A stretch of DNA of 64,000 nt from Gnetum montanum (GCA_015680685.1 MNCI01025445.1:11346-75345), one strand, 5' to 3'. Counted from the first letter of the stretch, positions 36,850 to 47,269 are shown. Program-made: numbers and translations. The notes: generated by a model from the sequence alone, not told the origin.

Positions 36850-37030
36850 AATTGCAAATGTAACATGAAAACCACAACATGAAAATTGAAAGATAGTCTG
36901 ACAATTGCAAGATAGCATGACAATTGCAAGACAGCGTGACAACTACAACATAGGGTGACAATTGCAAGATAGCGTGACAACTACAACACAACATGACAAC
37001 TGCAAGATAGCGTGAGAACTGCAACTACAA
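36850..37030 (-). repeat. GACAATTGCAAGATAGCGT tandem repeats in element C leader
   Basis: About nine imperfect 18-20 bp units on the + strand (GACAATTGCAAGATAGCGT and GACAACTACAACATAGG forms) between the PBS and gag. The shared word GCGTGACA also occurs upstream of accessory gene C (28.4-28.9 kb). Confidence 0.75.
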
Positions 37031-37107
37031 CATGAAAACTATGACAAGAAGACTCACAGGAATAGGATGAATAATTTTTGATGTTTTAAGGACAAGAGGC
37101 AAGTGGC

Positions 37108-37123
37108 CCTTCTTCTAGTTCCA
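37108..37123 (-). other. Primer-binding site, element C
   Basis: Minus strand TGGAACTAGAAGAAGG, six bases downstream of the LTR end at 37,130 (GTACA). It corresponds to TGGCGCTAGAAGGAGG expected for tRNA-Asn, with a few changes. Confidence 0.65.
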
Positions 37124-37129
37124 ATTTAC

Positions 37130-37310
37130 TGTACTGACCTAAATCATCGGTGTAAGGTTGGAAGGAAAACAAACACTGAAAGATCATTGGGTAGACACAG
37201 CTAACCCTACCTTGGCCTGAGGGCAAGGTGGATAAGTAAACGAAGGTAAAGTTCCTTGGATGGTTCGTAGGCAAATCAACCAAGGACTTCCCCAAGTGTG
37301 GTTGTAGTAG
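37130..37310 (-). repeat. Truncated 5' LTR end of element C
   Basis: Minus strand: GGGGAAGTCCTTGG, ACGAACCATCCAAGGAACTTTACC, CCCTCAGGCCAAGGTAGGG and CGATGATTTAGGTCAGTACA. These align with the R/U5 part of the LTRs of D (48,031-48,210) and E (60,890-61,051). Everything upstream of about 37,310 is pol of element D, so U3 is gone. Confidence 0.75.
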
Positions 37311-37583
37311 TGTACCTAATTTTAATATTTTCATTTCCCCATCAGGCATGGTAATGGGTGTTTCAGCTAACGGATCTTCAGTGATGTTTTCGGCCTCTAT
37401 GTCAAGAAATTTCGTCATGCCTCCGTAGTCATCTGTTGTTTGCTATGTTTAGGCTATGACCGCATCATCCATCATTGGACTTGGGTTGAAAAAGTTTATG
37501 TCAAAATCCCGTGTAATGGTGTCGTATGGTCCATCGATGGTTAACGGTGCGGTTAAGCGCTGGTAGTCCATTGAGCTCATCCC
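37310..37583 (-). pseudogene. Element D pol N-terminus
   Basis: Starts near 37,582 with MSSMDYQRLTAPLTIDGPYD, aligned with the pol starts of A and C. Two stops (Gln-type) precede KFLDIEAENITEDPLAETPI; then KILKLGTLL continues directly into LTR sequence of element C read as protein. A TTTATTGACAG acceptor-like sequence precedes this ATG by two bases. RT proper is missing. Confidence 0.75.
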
Positions 37584-37679
37584 TGTCAATAAACCGAGAG
37601 TTGCATGAGCAAAGGGATTGTTCCGTGTCTTTTGACGATTTTAGACTATGTGTACGTGTATAACGGTGGATTATCATCA

Positions 37680-37830
37680 CACCTGGACGTATGGCCGTTT
37701 TATGCCTTACTGGGCAGTGAGCGGCAGTTTAAGGCCGTACCGGGCCAATGGGTGGTAGTTTAAGGCCGTACCGGGCCAATGGGCGGATGGGGGAAATGGC
37801 AGTTTAAGGCCGTACTAGGCCAATGGGTGT
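37680..37830 (+). repeat. AGTTTAAGGCCGTACCGGGCC module repeats, 5' flank of accessory gene D
   Basis: Three near-identical units of about 30 bp (GCAGTTTAAGGCCGTACCGG then GCCAATGGGCGG) and a weaker fourth (TTTTATGCCTTACTGGGCAG). This is the same module as that found at the accessory 3' flank, so the gene is bracketed by it. Confidence 0.85.
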
Positions 37831-38030
37831 TTAAACCAGCGTGAACATGTAAAACGGGGTCTGCGGAGGAACCAGGACGTAATAATCACTGTTTTTTTAA
37901 TGAATTTTTCTTTAAATTTTATCGTTTTGGACAGATTTTGGTGAAAAATAGGCAAAAAAGGCAAAAAAGGTGAAAACGAGGCAACGACGGCGTAAGCAGC
38001 GGCAGCGTCAGCGTCAGCGTCATCAGGCGC

Positions 38031-38038
38031 TATATAAA
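38031..38038 (+). promoter_or_regulatory. TATA box of accessory gene D
   Basis: TATATAAA, followed by a 200-base leader with AGCGTAAGCGTAAGC repeats and an ATG at 38,240. It follows an AGCGTC repeat. It shows that the accessory gene has its own promoter inside the retrotransposon, pointing opposite to the LTR promoter. Confidence 0.7.
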
Positions 38039-38239
38039 GGGAAGGGGGGTCCATTTGTTCTTTGTTTTGAAAGTGACAGCGTAGAGCGTAACCCGAGCGA
38101 GCGTAAGCGTAAGCATACAAATGCTAAAGCGTAAGCGTAAACCACCATACCCTAGCGTAGACGCCGAGGCTTGAATTTCTTAACGCCAGCATACAGCTAC
38201 TCAGCGTGAATGCGGATCGCTTAGCGTAGAGGCTCTGAA

Positions 38240-41200
38240 ATGGGCAAGGGTAAGGAAGTGGAGGGTCAGGGGAGGAAGGGTCTTGCCTTATCCTTCGCCG
38301 AGGAGATGGAGGCCATGCTGCAGGGCCTGCATAGGCTGAAGGTGCCAGCGTGGTCCGTGACGTCCCAGAGGTAAGCCTTGATCCCTGCTTCTATTTTTTG
38401 TTTGTGCTTTCTAGCGTAGACGATCCCGGCGTATACGCCAAGCGTAGCGGGTTTGCGAGGGTTTTCAACGTAGCGTAATCTGTGCAGCGTAGACAGTGTT
38501 CAGTCCTGGCGTAAANATCGAGGGTTTGCTCAGCATATACACCATACGCGTGAAGGGGTTGGGGCGCCAGCATAAACAGATCGCCGTCAGCATAGATGCT
38601 CAGTTGGCTAGCGTGTACGTTGAGCTAAATTTCGTTCTTTACGCTAACTATTAGTCGGCGTATACGTTCTGCAGACAGCGTATACGCCGGATTGACTTCA
38701 TTTTTTTGGCACTAAGTATAGATCATCATATATGCTCTGTGTATATCATGTGTGCTAATTCTGAATCGCTCTAAGTGCTAAGTTTGTTCAGCGTACGCTG
38801 TGTGCGGCGTATACGCTGACCGCGAATCATGGGCGTAAATCGTAAGTTGTGTTTTTTGCGCTGTAGAGGATAGCGTATACGCTGGGCGTCAACAGTTAGT
38901 TAAATTTTTGATTTTTTTGGTTTTTTTTTTGTCGATTTGTGATGAAAACTGTCGTTTTATGACATTGCGATTGGTTGCAGGGAGAGCAAACGCTTTCTTA
39001 TTGTGGTTGAACTTGTCGGGGTTCTGACATGGGCCGACCGCGTTGAGGATGGCGATGTGCCCCCGAATCTATTCGTGGATAGCAAGGGGGTCTGGTTCAG
39101 GGAAGGTGCTGGCGAACTTCTGGCTTTCTTGTTAAGCAATTTTGAAGTGGCTATGTGGTCGTTTTTTGACGAAGTGACCGCACGAAGTGTGGTTGATGCA
39201 ATACTGCCAGGGGTCGTCAAAGGTGTCATGGTCTTCATGGAAGACATTGACGAGGGGCCGTTTGTTGATGAGTATGGCACTACCCACGGGCCCAAGTCAA
39301 CCCCCTCGTTAACGCGCTTGTGGGCATTGCTGCCACCGGGGTTAGATTACATCAACAATACATTGTTTATAGCTGCCCGTGCACACACCCTGTTCCAGAA
39401 TCCTCCTGGCACGGTGTATAGGATAACTAGGTAAGACCATTTAACTTTATTGCTTCATCGATGGTCGTTAGTTTTTTTTTTAACATGCATTTATTTGCAA
39501 GCCAAAGACCAACCCAGATGGGACTCTGATTGAGGATGAAGGGATAGCCCTCGCTCGCGTCGCTCTGGAGGCCTTTATGACGGGCCCCACTCTTCGCGGG
39601 GCTGTACTGGCTCAAATGAAGGGTTCAATGGTTCGTTTTCATAATCAGTTTTTCAGGGCATTTGCAATGTGTAAGGCTTGTGGGTGGCTCCATGAAGACT
39701 GGATAGATCAGGAGCCAGTCTTTCCTCATAGCTTTGGCAGCACTTCCAGATCTGCCACTAACGGTGAGTAATAACATGTATTAACTGCGTTAGTGGATTT
39801 GTTCAACTGTTTTGGGGTCAGGAGGTTGATGTGGTCATTTTAACTTGTTTTAACAGTTGATGTACCTTCTGGTGGGGATCCCGTGACAACGGGCCGAATT
39901 GAGACAACTTTTTCAATGAAGTTCAGGGAGGTAGCAAAAGCGTAGAAGTGGCTACGTAAGCGTGCTCCGCCCGCCCTCACCCGTTGCTTGGATGATGCAG
40001 GTCTCCTAGAACTTTTTATGATGCCAAGCCCTAATGTCTCAATTGGGGAGATGATAGGGATTGTGGACTCTTTCAATGAGTCTGTCTCTCAGTACAGCAC
40101 CTGGATTAAGGGTGTCAAGGTGGTGTTTCATTTGTCGCCCGTATTCTTTTCTAACTTATTTTGCATGCCGGCAGATGGCCTACCCGTAGTGTTGGACAGG
40201 TCTCACAAAGAACTCCAAACGATACGTGAATTGGAGTCTTGGCTTGGTGTGGCGAAAAGCACCAAGGGGTTCCCAATGCAGGGGAAGGCAAAGGTTGTTG
40301 AGGTGAACGAACTGTATCCCTTGTTTCGAGCACGGGTGTTTCCCAAAACCCTTTCTCAGGTGCGGAGTTTTGGGGTGGAGGTAGTACGCATCATGCGGAC
40401 TATTTTGGAAACTGGCTTGCGGTATAACTGGGCTCAATTTTTGTTGGCAGGCATGCCTAAGGAGATAGTGCGGTTGCGCTCGAATATCGAAGCACAATCG
40501 CACTTCACTTTTGCCTTCTTTGCCGGCTATCTTCGCTGTTTTGCCGAGTTTCTTGTGGTGCGTGCGGACAACAAGTTTGTGCTACGGGATCGGGGTCAAC
40601 TATCCCACCCATGGGTCAAACACTTGTATGCGACCGCCAAGTCGCAGGATGCCCCTGAGGGTATCGATGAGTCCGTGTCTGTTACCACAGGAGGATCATC
40701 TGGCAGTTCCATCCATACGCGGGATAGTCTGGGGGTGGAGCCAACGGATGTACCTTTAACCACCAGACAGGCAGACCGGGTTATTAAAGAGACCATTGGC
40801 GAAGCCAAGTCCAAGTTGAAAAGACCCGAACGCACCACGGAGGAAGTGGCCAAGATAAACTAGCCATGCGTGAAGCGGATACGCTTCAAGATACCTGGTA
40901 AGCGAAGCTCATCCACTTGTTATTGCATCGTTTTCATTCATTTATAACCCTTACTTCAATTGCTTATGTGTCATTATTGTTTTCGGTCTGGGGTAGTGAG
41001 GAAATAGGCTTTGGAGACCATCACAGAGGAGGAGGAGATGCATACAGAGAAAAAGAATGAGGAGAAAAGCCCGGAGAAGAGCCAAGGCGGGGGAACGGAG
41101 CCATTAACGGAGAAGACTACTGAAACTACACCCTTAGATGACTAGGGCGCTATCAACCAAATGTTCAGTAGCTTCCTCAAGGGTGAATTGGATTTGGAAG

Positions 41201-42579
41201 ATCCCCTAGAAGGTGACAAGGATCAGGGTATGTTTTCTCTTTTAGTTGGTTTTTATTATATTAATTGTGGCTCCTACCTTTTTTTTTATTTTCTTTATTT
41301 ATTTTCGTATTTTTTGGCTTAGATGAAGGCAGCGATACCAGGACGGTACGGTTGGAAGTTCCCATGAAGACGGTTCCCCCTGAGGGGACCGTTGAGGTTA
41401 GTTCTTCCTGTACCCGTCAGCCACTTATTTGGTCAGAGATGCCAAATAAGTCAGATTTTGTGGATGGGATCACGGAAGAAGTCGTTGAACATCTCCAGGA
41501 AGTCCATCCTGATATAGGTATGAATTATTCAAAGATTAGGAGCTTTGTGTCTTACGTGTACCATTTTAATGTTCATGTTCTCTATGTGGGTAGGCGCTAA
41601 GCTAAGATGGGATCCCTCTGAGGGCATCAGTATGGAGAGCCTAGCTACACTCCCCCCAGAAGTGGAGCAGGTGCCAAGGCCTGTTTATGAAGGCGTTGCA
41701 GAAAGCCTTGCACACAATGCCAAGTTGTTGTGGACTTGTAGGCGTTCTGTTGAACAGTTATGGCTTCAAGTACAGGCAAAGGAAAAGGAAGTCTCTGCTG
41801 TAACAGAGGAGCGTGACGATTTAAAGGCTCGATACGAGTTTGCCGCTGCTAGACTAAGTGGAGATCGTTCTTGGCGAACTTTGGAGATTACGTACACTAG
41901 GTATTGGAACCTTCTGAACCGTCACGCGTCACTGACTCAGAGAATAGCGGAATGCAAAGCTCAAATTGATCTCCTGAACCTTAAGTATTAAGATTGGAAG
42001 GCTTTCTCTTCCAAGGTTCGCAAGTGGGGTCAGGATGAGAAGAACCATAAACATCAGTACAAGAAGTCGCTGAAAAAGGTATCTATTGAAAAGCGGCAGC
42101 TGGAGATGTTTGTGGAGGGTTTCGGTTTGCGTTCCGCCTTTGATACCTTTGCCCAAAACACAACTATGGAGATGGAATCACCTAAAAGGGTCATCACAAC
42201 TGCTTCTGGGGAGGTATCAGTAGGTGAATTTCCTCTGAAATACCCTACCTGGTCAGCGGTCGACAAAGGCAAGGCTTTGGCAAATGTTGACTTAGGCCTG
42301 GACGGAACTGATTGAGCCGGCGTTCCAGTGGAAGACATCCTTCGTCGGCTGGAGTTTGGCTTAGGGGGATCCCCTATGGTGAACGTTTTGTCTTTGTGAA
42401 GTTAATATATTGGATAATGTTTAAAATGTTTAGCATCTGCTTATTTTGTATTCGTTATTTGTTTTTGGTGTTCTCAGCATGAGGGTGGTAATGATACTCA
42501 CGAGGCTGGCCCCAGTGGAGCAGGGGCCTCTGACACTGGTGGTTCTAGAGGAGATGATCCTCCTATCACAGACGCTTAG
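38240..42579 (+). pseudogene. Element D antisense accessory gene: HAD-like domain, transposon-protein domain, coiled coil
   Basis: Eight exons inferred from GT-AG sites and alignment with A, C and F: 38,240-38,370; 38,981-39,430; 39,502-39,763; 39,857-40,897; 40,997-41,227; 41,323-41,517; 41,594-42,378; 42,478-42,579. Exon 1 is basic. Exon 2 resembles FCP1/NIF phosphatases: FLIVVELVGVL where plant members have LDVNGVL, FEVAMWS, and NTLF...LFQNPPGTVYRI. Exon 4 is a 290-residue helical domain with SFNESVSQYSTWIKGVKVVF and NELYPLFRARVFPKTL. Exons 6-7 hold a conserved block (VPRPVYEGV, LLWTCRRSVEQLW), a coiled coil and PTWSAVDKGKAL. In-frame TAG (39,943), TAG (40,861), TAA (41,989) and TGA (42,313) and an exon 2/3 phase break mark it as non-coding now. 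Role unknown; the lost Asp argues against phosphatase activity. Confidence 0.8.
38400..38900 (+). repeat. GCGTATACGC palindrome array in accessory intron 1, element D
   Basis: Intron 1 holds GGCGTATACGCC (38,429), GGCGTATACG (38,659), AGCGTATACGCC (38,677), GCGTACGCTG then GGCGTATACGCTG (38,790-38,820), AGCGTATACGCTG (38,872) and weaker variants. The perfect 10-base palindrome recurs in the LTRs of D and E. Confidence 0.85.
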
Positions 42580-42686
42580 TGTTTTTGTAGTTTTTGTTTT
42601 TGGATTTTTGCTGGTTCAAGTTGATACAGGCATTGTAACTGGAAAAATGTTGAAGAAAACAGGCACTATTTGTACAACATTGCATG

Positions 42687-42692
42687 AATAAA
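42687..42692 (+). terminator. Polyadenylation signal of accessory gene D
   Basis: AATAAA 108 bases after the accessory stop codon, in the right place for 3' end formation before the module repeats at 42,830. Confidence 0.55.
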
Positions 42693-42829
42693 TATTTTTT
42701 TGTTGGTTTTTAAGTTGTTTGCACACACGATGTGATACTAAAGTATTTTTGGGTTCGCTTTTCTATTTAAATGCAATGCATAGAAGTAATGATAAACGAT
42801 ATGTAAACAGGAGAACAAGATTTGCACTA

Positions 42830-43140
42830 ATTTAAGGCCATTTCGGGCCCCAATGCATAGTTTAAGGCCATTTCGGGCCCCAGTACAGACGAGTAATATG
42901 TCATGGTGGATATTTCGTAGCTGACTGACCATTTCTGATGTCGGCTAGTTTTATGTCATCGCAGACATGATAGTTTAACGTCTTTCCAGACAAGGAGTGT
43001 TGTAAATTTAATTTTTTTTTGCTGTTTATTATTATTTCTTTGTGTTTTGGGTTTTATCGTAGTTTAACATCATTTCGGATGAATTATAGTTTAACGTCGT
43101 TTCGGACTGTTCGTAGTTTAACGTCGTTCCGGACGTTGGC
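42830..43140 (+). repeat. AGTTTAAGGCC / AGTTTAACGTC module repeats, element D
   Basis: Two adjacent 29-bp units with TTTAAGGCCATTTCGGGCCC at 42,832-42,890, followed by four AGTTTAACGTC(G/A)TTTCGGAC-type units to 43,135. Located between the accessory polyA signal and the gag-pro stop. Confidence 0.85.
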
Positions 43141-43145
43141 ATGTT

Positions 43146-46100
43146 TCATTTTAGTTGTTTCTTGATTTTCTTCATTTTTTTGTCAGGGAGTGTATCGACC
43201 GGTATGATTTTGTATTCTCTGTCTCCTTCGCTGATCACGTTGAATGGCAATTTAGTCTAGGAGACGTCCGTTAGAATGTTTTCAGTATCCATACTTTTAG
43301 GTGCTTCAGTGTCTGTCGTTGTTTCTGTGTTAGTTTTGTCATGAAGCGATGCGTGTGGAGTGTTAAATGTAGGTATTTCGGCTTTAGGCTCTTGTCCCGT
43401 ATTCGAAGGTTTACTACCCACCAGTTGCATTTTGTTTGAGTCCTTTTGACCAGGCTTGTCGAGTTCAACCTCGGAGCCTCGGTCCTCGTCTGTGTGCGAT
43501 GAAATGAGGGGAGGGGCTGCTTCCCCGTGTATGACGATCTCACCACCCTCGTAGGGTAGGCGAATCTCCTGATGTATAGGGGAGGACACAGCTCTCAGTT
43601 GGGCTAGCCAAGGTCTTCCTAATATTAGGTTGAATCCTGGCATTTCATCGATGACAAGGAAGTCAGCGGATGTGGGGAACTGGTCTCCTGCTACAAAGTT
43701 TAGGGTTATTGTGCCCTTGACTAGTATGCATGACTCGCTAAAGGACTTTAAGCATGTGGTTGTCGTAGGTTTGATTAGGTCGGTGAGCCCCAATTGTTCA
43801 ATGATAGGATACGGTATGACGTTGGTGGCTGCCCCATCATCTACATGTACCCTATGTATTTTGAATTGGTTTACATGTATAGTTATGAACATAGGGATTG
43901 TTGTTGTCTCGCCTGTCTTCTTGTCTACTTTGATGTTCTCATCAGGGAAGCTCAAGGGCTTAGGAACGGCACCGTGAGATGGATACATTACAGCATGAAT
44001 GGCCAGTTCGCTCGGAGGCAAGTTCTCGCTAACCGGGATCGATTCGAGCATACGCACTAGAGCTTCCCGATGAGTCTGGGACGTTAGCACCAAGTCATAC
44101 AAGCTTAACGAGGTGTTTTTCTGTTTTAGGGCTTGAGTAACTTGTGTCAGGGCCGTTGCAAAATCTCTACTGTCAGGGACGTTTTTATTAGCAGTGACTG
44201 GGTCCATTGGACCCAATATTTTTATTTCGCGTTTTTGTGGTTTGTCGTTATTGTTAGGACCTGCTGTTTTATATGGTTCTTGTGTTTCGGATGACTCACC
44301 ATTGCTGTCCGTGTTCGGTCGACCGTTGGATGATGACATGGGCATAGAGTTAAGTGGAGTTGGTTTGGGTGGCCCCATGGCTAGCCATTGGCGTTCCTTC
44401 TCCATGCGCTCACGTGTAAGCCTATCTGCCAGGCGTTCTCATGTGTTACGCGGAGGTGGAATTGGCCTCGGAGCCTGGGATTACCCTGGGACCTTTACTA
44501 CGTATGGAGCTGGATGGGGTTGCGGGTGGACGGTGGGATATGACTGGGCAGGAATCTGTCCAGGTATCCTGATGACGTACAGGGTTGGTCTTGGTGGAGG
44601 TTGGACCTCCGTCGTTGCAACAGTGGGGGGTACTCGGACTACGAAAGGGGTAGGCCGAGCATGAGCGGTTGGTGTATCCACGGGATTGACCGTAGGGATG
44701 CGCACCACGTATGGTTTTTAGCACATCATGATGTTGGGGGTGGGCACGGTCGGGGGCACTTGGACTACGTATGGCCACTACGGGGCGTGGGATGGTTGAG
44801 ATGCAGGTGCGGACGCAACGGGAGGAATCTGAACCACGAACGGCTTACCAAGTGTTTCCTGCTTATTTTCGCGGTAGATGGTGTTGATGCGGGGTGTGTC
44901 GAAATCGTCTTCACGATAGATTACGTTAATTACGTACGCTGCCTCTTTAGTATTCAGGGAGTCTTTGTACACCCCCATGGTTTGATTTTGCGGTTGGACG
45001 GGGTTAGCCTCGTCAAAAGTGATTTTTCCATCATCAATCATCCGCTGGATATCCTGTTTCAGGGTGAAGCAGTAATCTGTTCCATGCCCATTGCGTTGAT
45101 GGTAGTCACAGAAGCGATCCATCCTAAATCCTTTGGGCACAGGTGGCTCATCCGCCGTGGCTAGGCTCGGGTTCTGTATGAGTTGGTAGAATTGTTCGTG
45201 CCTTTGGATGGCCACAGGGGATAATTGCTTATGTTGCATCAACCCAGCCTTTAAGAGTTGGTCAAAGAGCTAAGACGGTTTCATCGGTAAAGGCATGTAC
45301 TGAGAGGGTTCCTTCCTCTCGAAATTACACGCACGGTTCATCGGGTTCTATGATGATGACTCTGGGGTTGTTGTGGGAGCGAGCTGATAGTAGTTAGTGG
45401 TGGTTGTGGACGGTCTTTGTTGATGTGTGGTGTTCTTTTACTGGGTTCCCGCTATTGCTGCTATAGTTGTCTTGGCCTTCTCTTTATCCTTTTTGGTATG
45501 TTGATTTTTAAAGGCCAAGTATGCCGGGTCATAGCTGTTTTGAGCCGCTTCCTCTATGTTTCTAATCTGTAGAAATGCCTGATTCACATCACGTGTGTTA
45601 AGGTAATAAAGTTTGGATTTAAAGAAATCGTTGACAGCCCCCTTAAGAATTGTAAGCAAATAGGTTGGAGAGATTGGTTCGTGCAGCTCGTTGACAGCCA
45701 CACTCCATCACTGAATAAACTTCTGCGCAGGTTCAAGCGGTGCTTTCTTGATCTGCATGAGGTTTCAAGTTGTACTTGAACCAGGTCACAAACTGCCGTA
45801 AAAGGTCGTCCAAAGAGAAAATAGAGTTCCTAGGCAGGGCTCGGTACCAATCGAGTGCCCTCCCTACAAGAGACATGGGAAATACTCGGAGCATGGAGTG
45901 GGACCAAGCCTGGAGCAGTGCGCATTCTAGCTGGAACGTTATAAGGTGCGCATTGGGATCAATCTCCCCATTGTACTTGGTTAATGTGAGCAAGGGGACA
46001 CCTTTAGGTAAGGTTAGAGGTGGGACCGAAGAGCTAATAGGGTCGTCATTGTAGAAATCCACTACCTTTAACTCTCCCTCAGTGGCCTTTTTGAGGCATT

Positions 46101-47247
46101 TCACCTCTTCAGTAAGCTCTTGCATTATCTTTTTGGTGTCCGTCTAGTCTTGGGCGCTCGGTGACGCAGCGGTTTGCGGTTGCAGTATACTGTACAAGCT
46201 AGATTGTTGCGTGTTAGGTTGACGGGCTGAAAGCTGCATGGTCGGTGGTTGGGCTTGCGGAAAATTCACAATGGGCGGTGCTAAGGATGGCACGTTGTAG
46301 GGAAAATGTTGTTGTTGTTGTTGCTGCAGTTGGGGTTGTGCTTGAGGCACATTTGCTGGTGGAACTATGTGGGGTGGTGCGTGGTGATGGGGGACCTGGT
46401 GCGGCAGCGTTCCTCCTGCCGGCCATTGCCCCGCCACGTTATGGGCGGGGACTCCCTGTTGGCTCACGGCTGTTTGGGGAACTGTATGTGCTTGTACGTG
46501 TGCTATGAAGTGGGCGGATGTGGATGCCGGAATCACATGTGGCATCCTTATCACCCTTGGTGGGAGTGTTGCCCCCAGGTTATCGAAAGGTGGCAGCACT
46601 TGTGAGGATGGGCCCGCAGCGGCAGCAGGGCTGACAGCGAGCGGGAAGGTGTTGGATTGGGGATCACTCGGAAGAGGGACATGGACTAATGCTGCTATTT
46701 CTGGCGGTGGTTGTTGAGCCTGGATGAGTCTAAGGTGTTGCCAGGGCATGAGTTCCCCCGTGCTAGGATGGAAGATGGGGTTGACCTGTGCTTGAGGGCT
46801 TAAGGTATGGTATGACTCTCCTTGCTCGGATTGAGTGGCAAATCCATCCTCATCCTCTGGTTGGGGCTCCAGTGCGGGCTGGTCCAATGAATTGTTCCTT
46901 TGAAGGAGGAGTTGTGTAATGAGTTCCGAATATTGTTCAGGAACGGGAATTACGTCGTACGGGGAAGGGATGAACTCTCGTCCCCCCCTGTAATACAACT
47001 CAAACTGCCTCTTCACCTCCAGTTCAGCTTGATCAACAGCCAGGTCAGCTTGTATCTTAATACAGATAAAGTTGTACTGGTCCTGGGTAATGATGTTAGA
47101 GGCTGGGTCCGTCCCTTGCAGCCTTAGGGATCGACAGGGACCCGCTGTAGGTTGCATTCCTGGGTGTTGTGCGACGGGCTGTTGGACAGCTATGGTGTCC
47201 ATGGCAGTGGTCTGGGCGGTGAGAGCGGTGTTGTTAACAGGGTTCAT
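43146..47247 (-). pseudogene. Element D gag-protease
   Basis: ATG at 47,247 (MNPVNNTALTAQ). Residues 1-367 are Gln/Pro-rich with SEQGESYHTLSPQAQVNPIF and end at a TAG (46,144) that replaces a Trp kept in C. The capsid follows: VDFYNDDPISSSVPPLTLPK, VGRALDWYRALPRNSIFSLD. A small deletion shifts frame near 45,750; then NELHEPISPTYLLTILKGAV. The knuckle FCDYHQRNGHGTDYC is at about 45,120. A linker with repeated PFVVRVP-type motifs (44,780-44,460) leads to protease VHVDDGAATNVIPYPIIEQL at 43,860 and NLILGRPWLAQLRAVSSPIH. The ORF ends KKQLK-TGA at 43,146. Only a few changes break it. Confidence 0.88.
44460..44880 (-). repeat. Repeated P-x-(F/Y)-V-V-x-(V/I)-P coding motif in Gag linker of D
   Basis: Minus-strand copies include KPFVVQIPPVA, PYVVRIPTV, PTPFVVRVPPTV, PTLYVIRIPG and PAPYVVKVPG, spaced 25-30 codons apart between the knuckle and protease. 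F carries PFVIRIP and A carries PFVIRVS at the same place. Could bind a host protein or cofactor; no evidence for which. Confidence 0.7.
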
Positions 47248-47269
47248 GATGCTATGTCACGGATAGGAC

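Larger units (their letters stand above)
26985..37310 (-). mobile_element. Element C: Tat element, 5' LTR and 3' half truncated
   Basis: On minus: LTR remnant (about 37,310-37,130), PBS, repetitive leader, gag and protease to 33,535, then the + strand accessory gene 29.16-32.88 kb, then pol from an ATG at 28,209 through RT to about 26,985, where the LTR of H cuts it. RNase H and integrase are lost. Its 5' LTR is missing all but about 180 bp and is fused to the pol of element D. Confidence 0.8.

Noticed and set aside
36850-37030. Possible CRISPR-like array of 20-bp repeats
   Set aside because: Repeats are imperfect, have no unique equal-length spacers, and lie in a retrotransposon leader of a plant genome.
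44194-45164. Long Gly/Arg/Trp-rich + strand open frames
   Set aside because: Antisense shadows of the Pro/Thr-rich Gag linker and knuckle region of D, which aligns with F and A on the minus strand.
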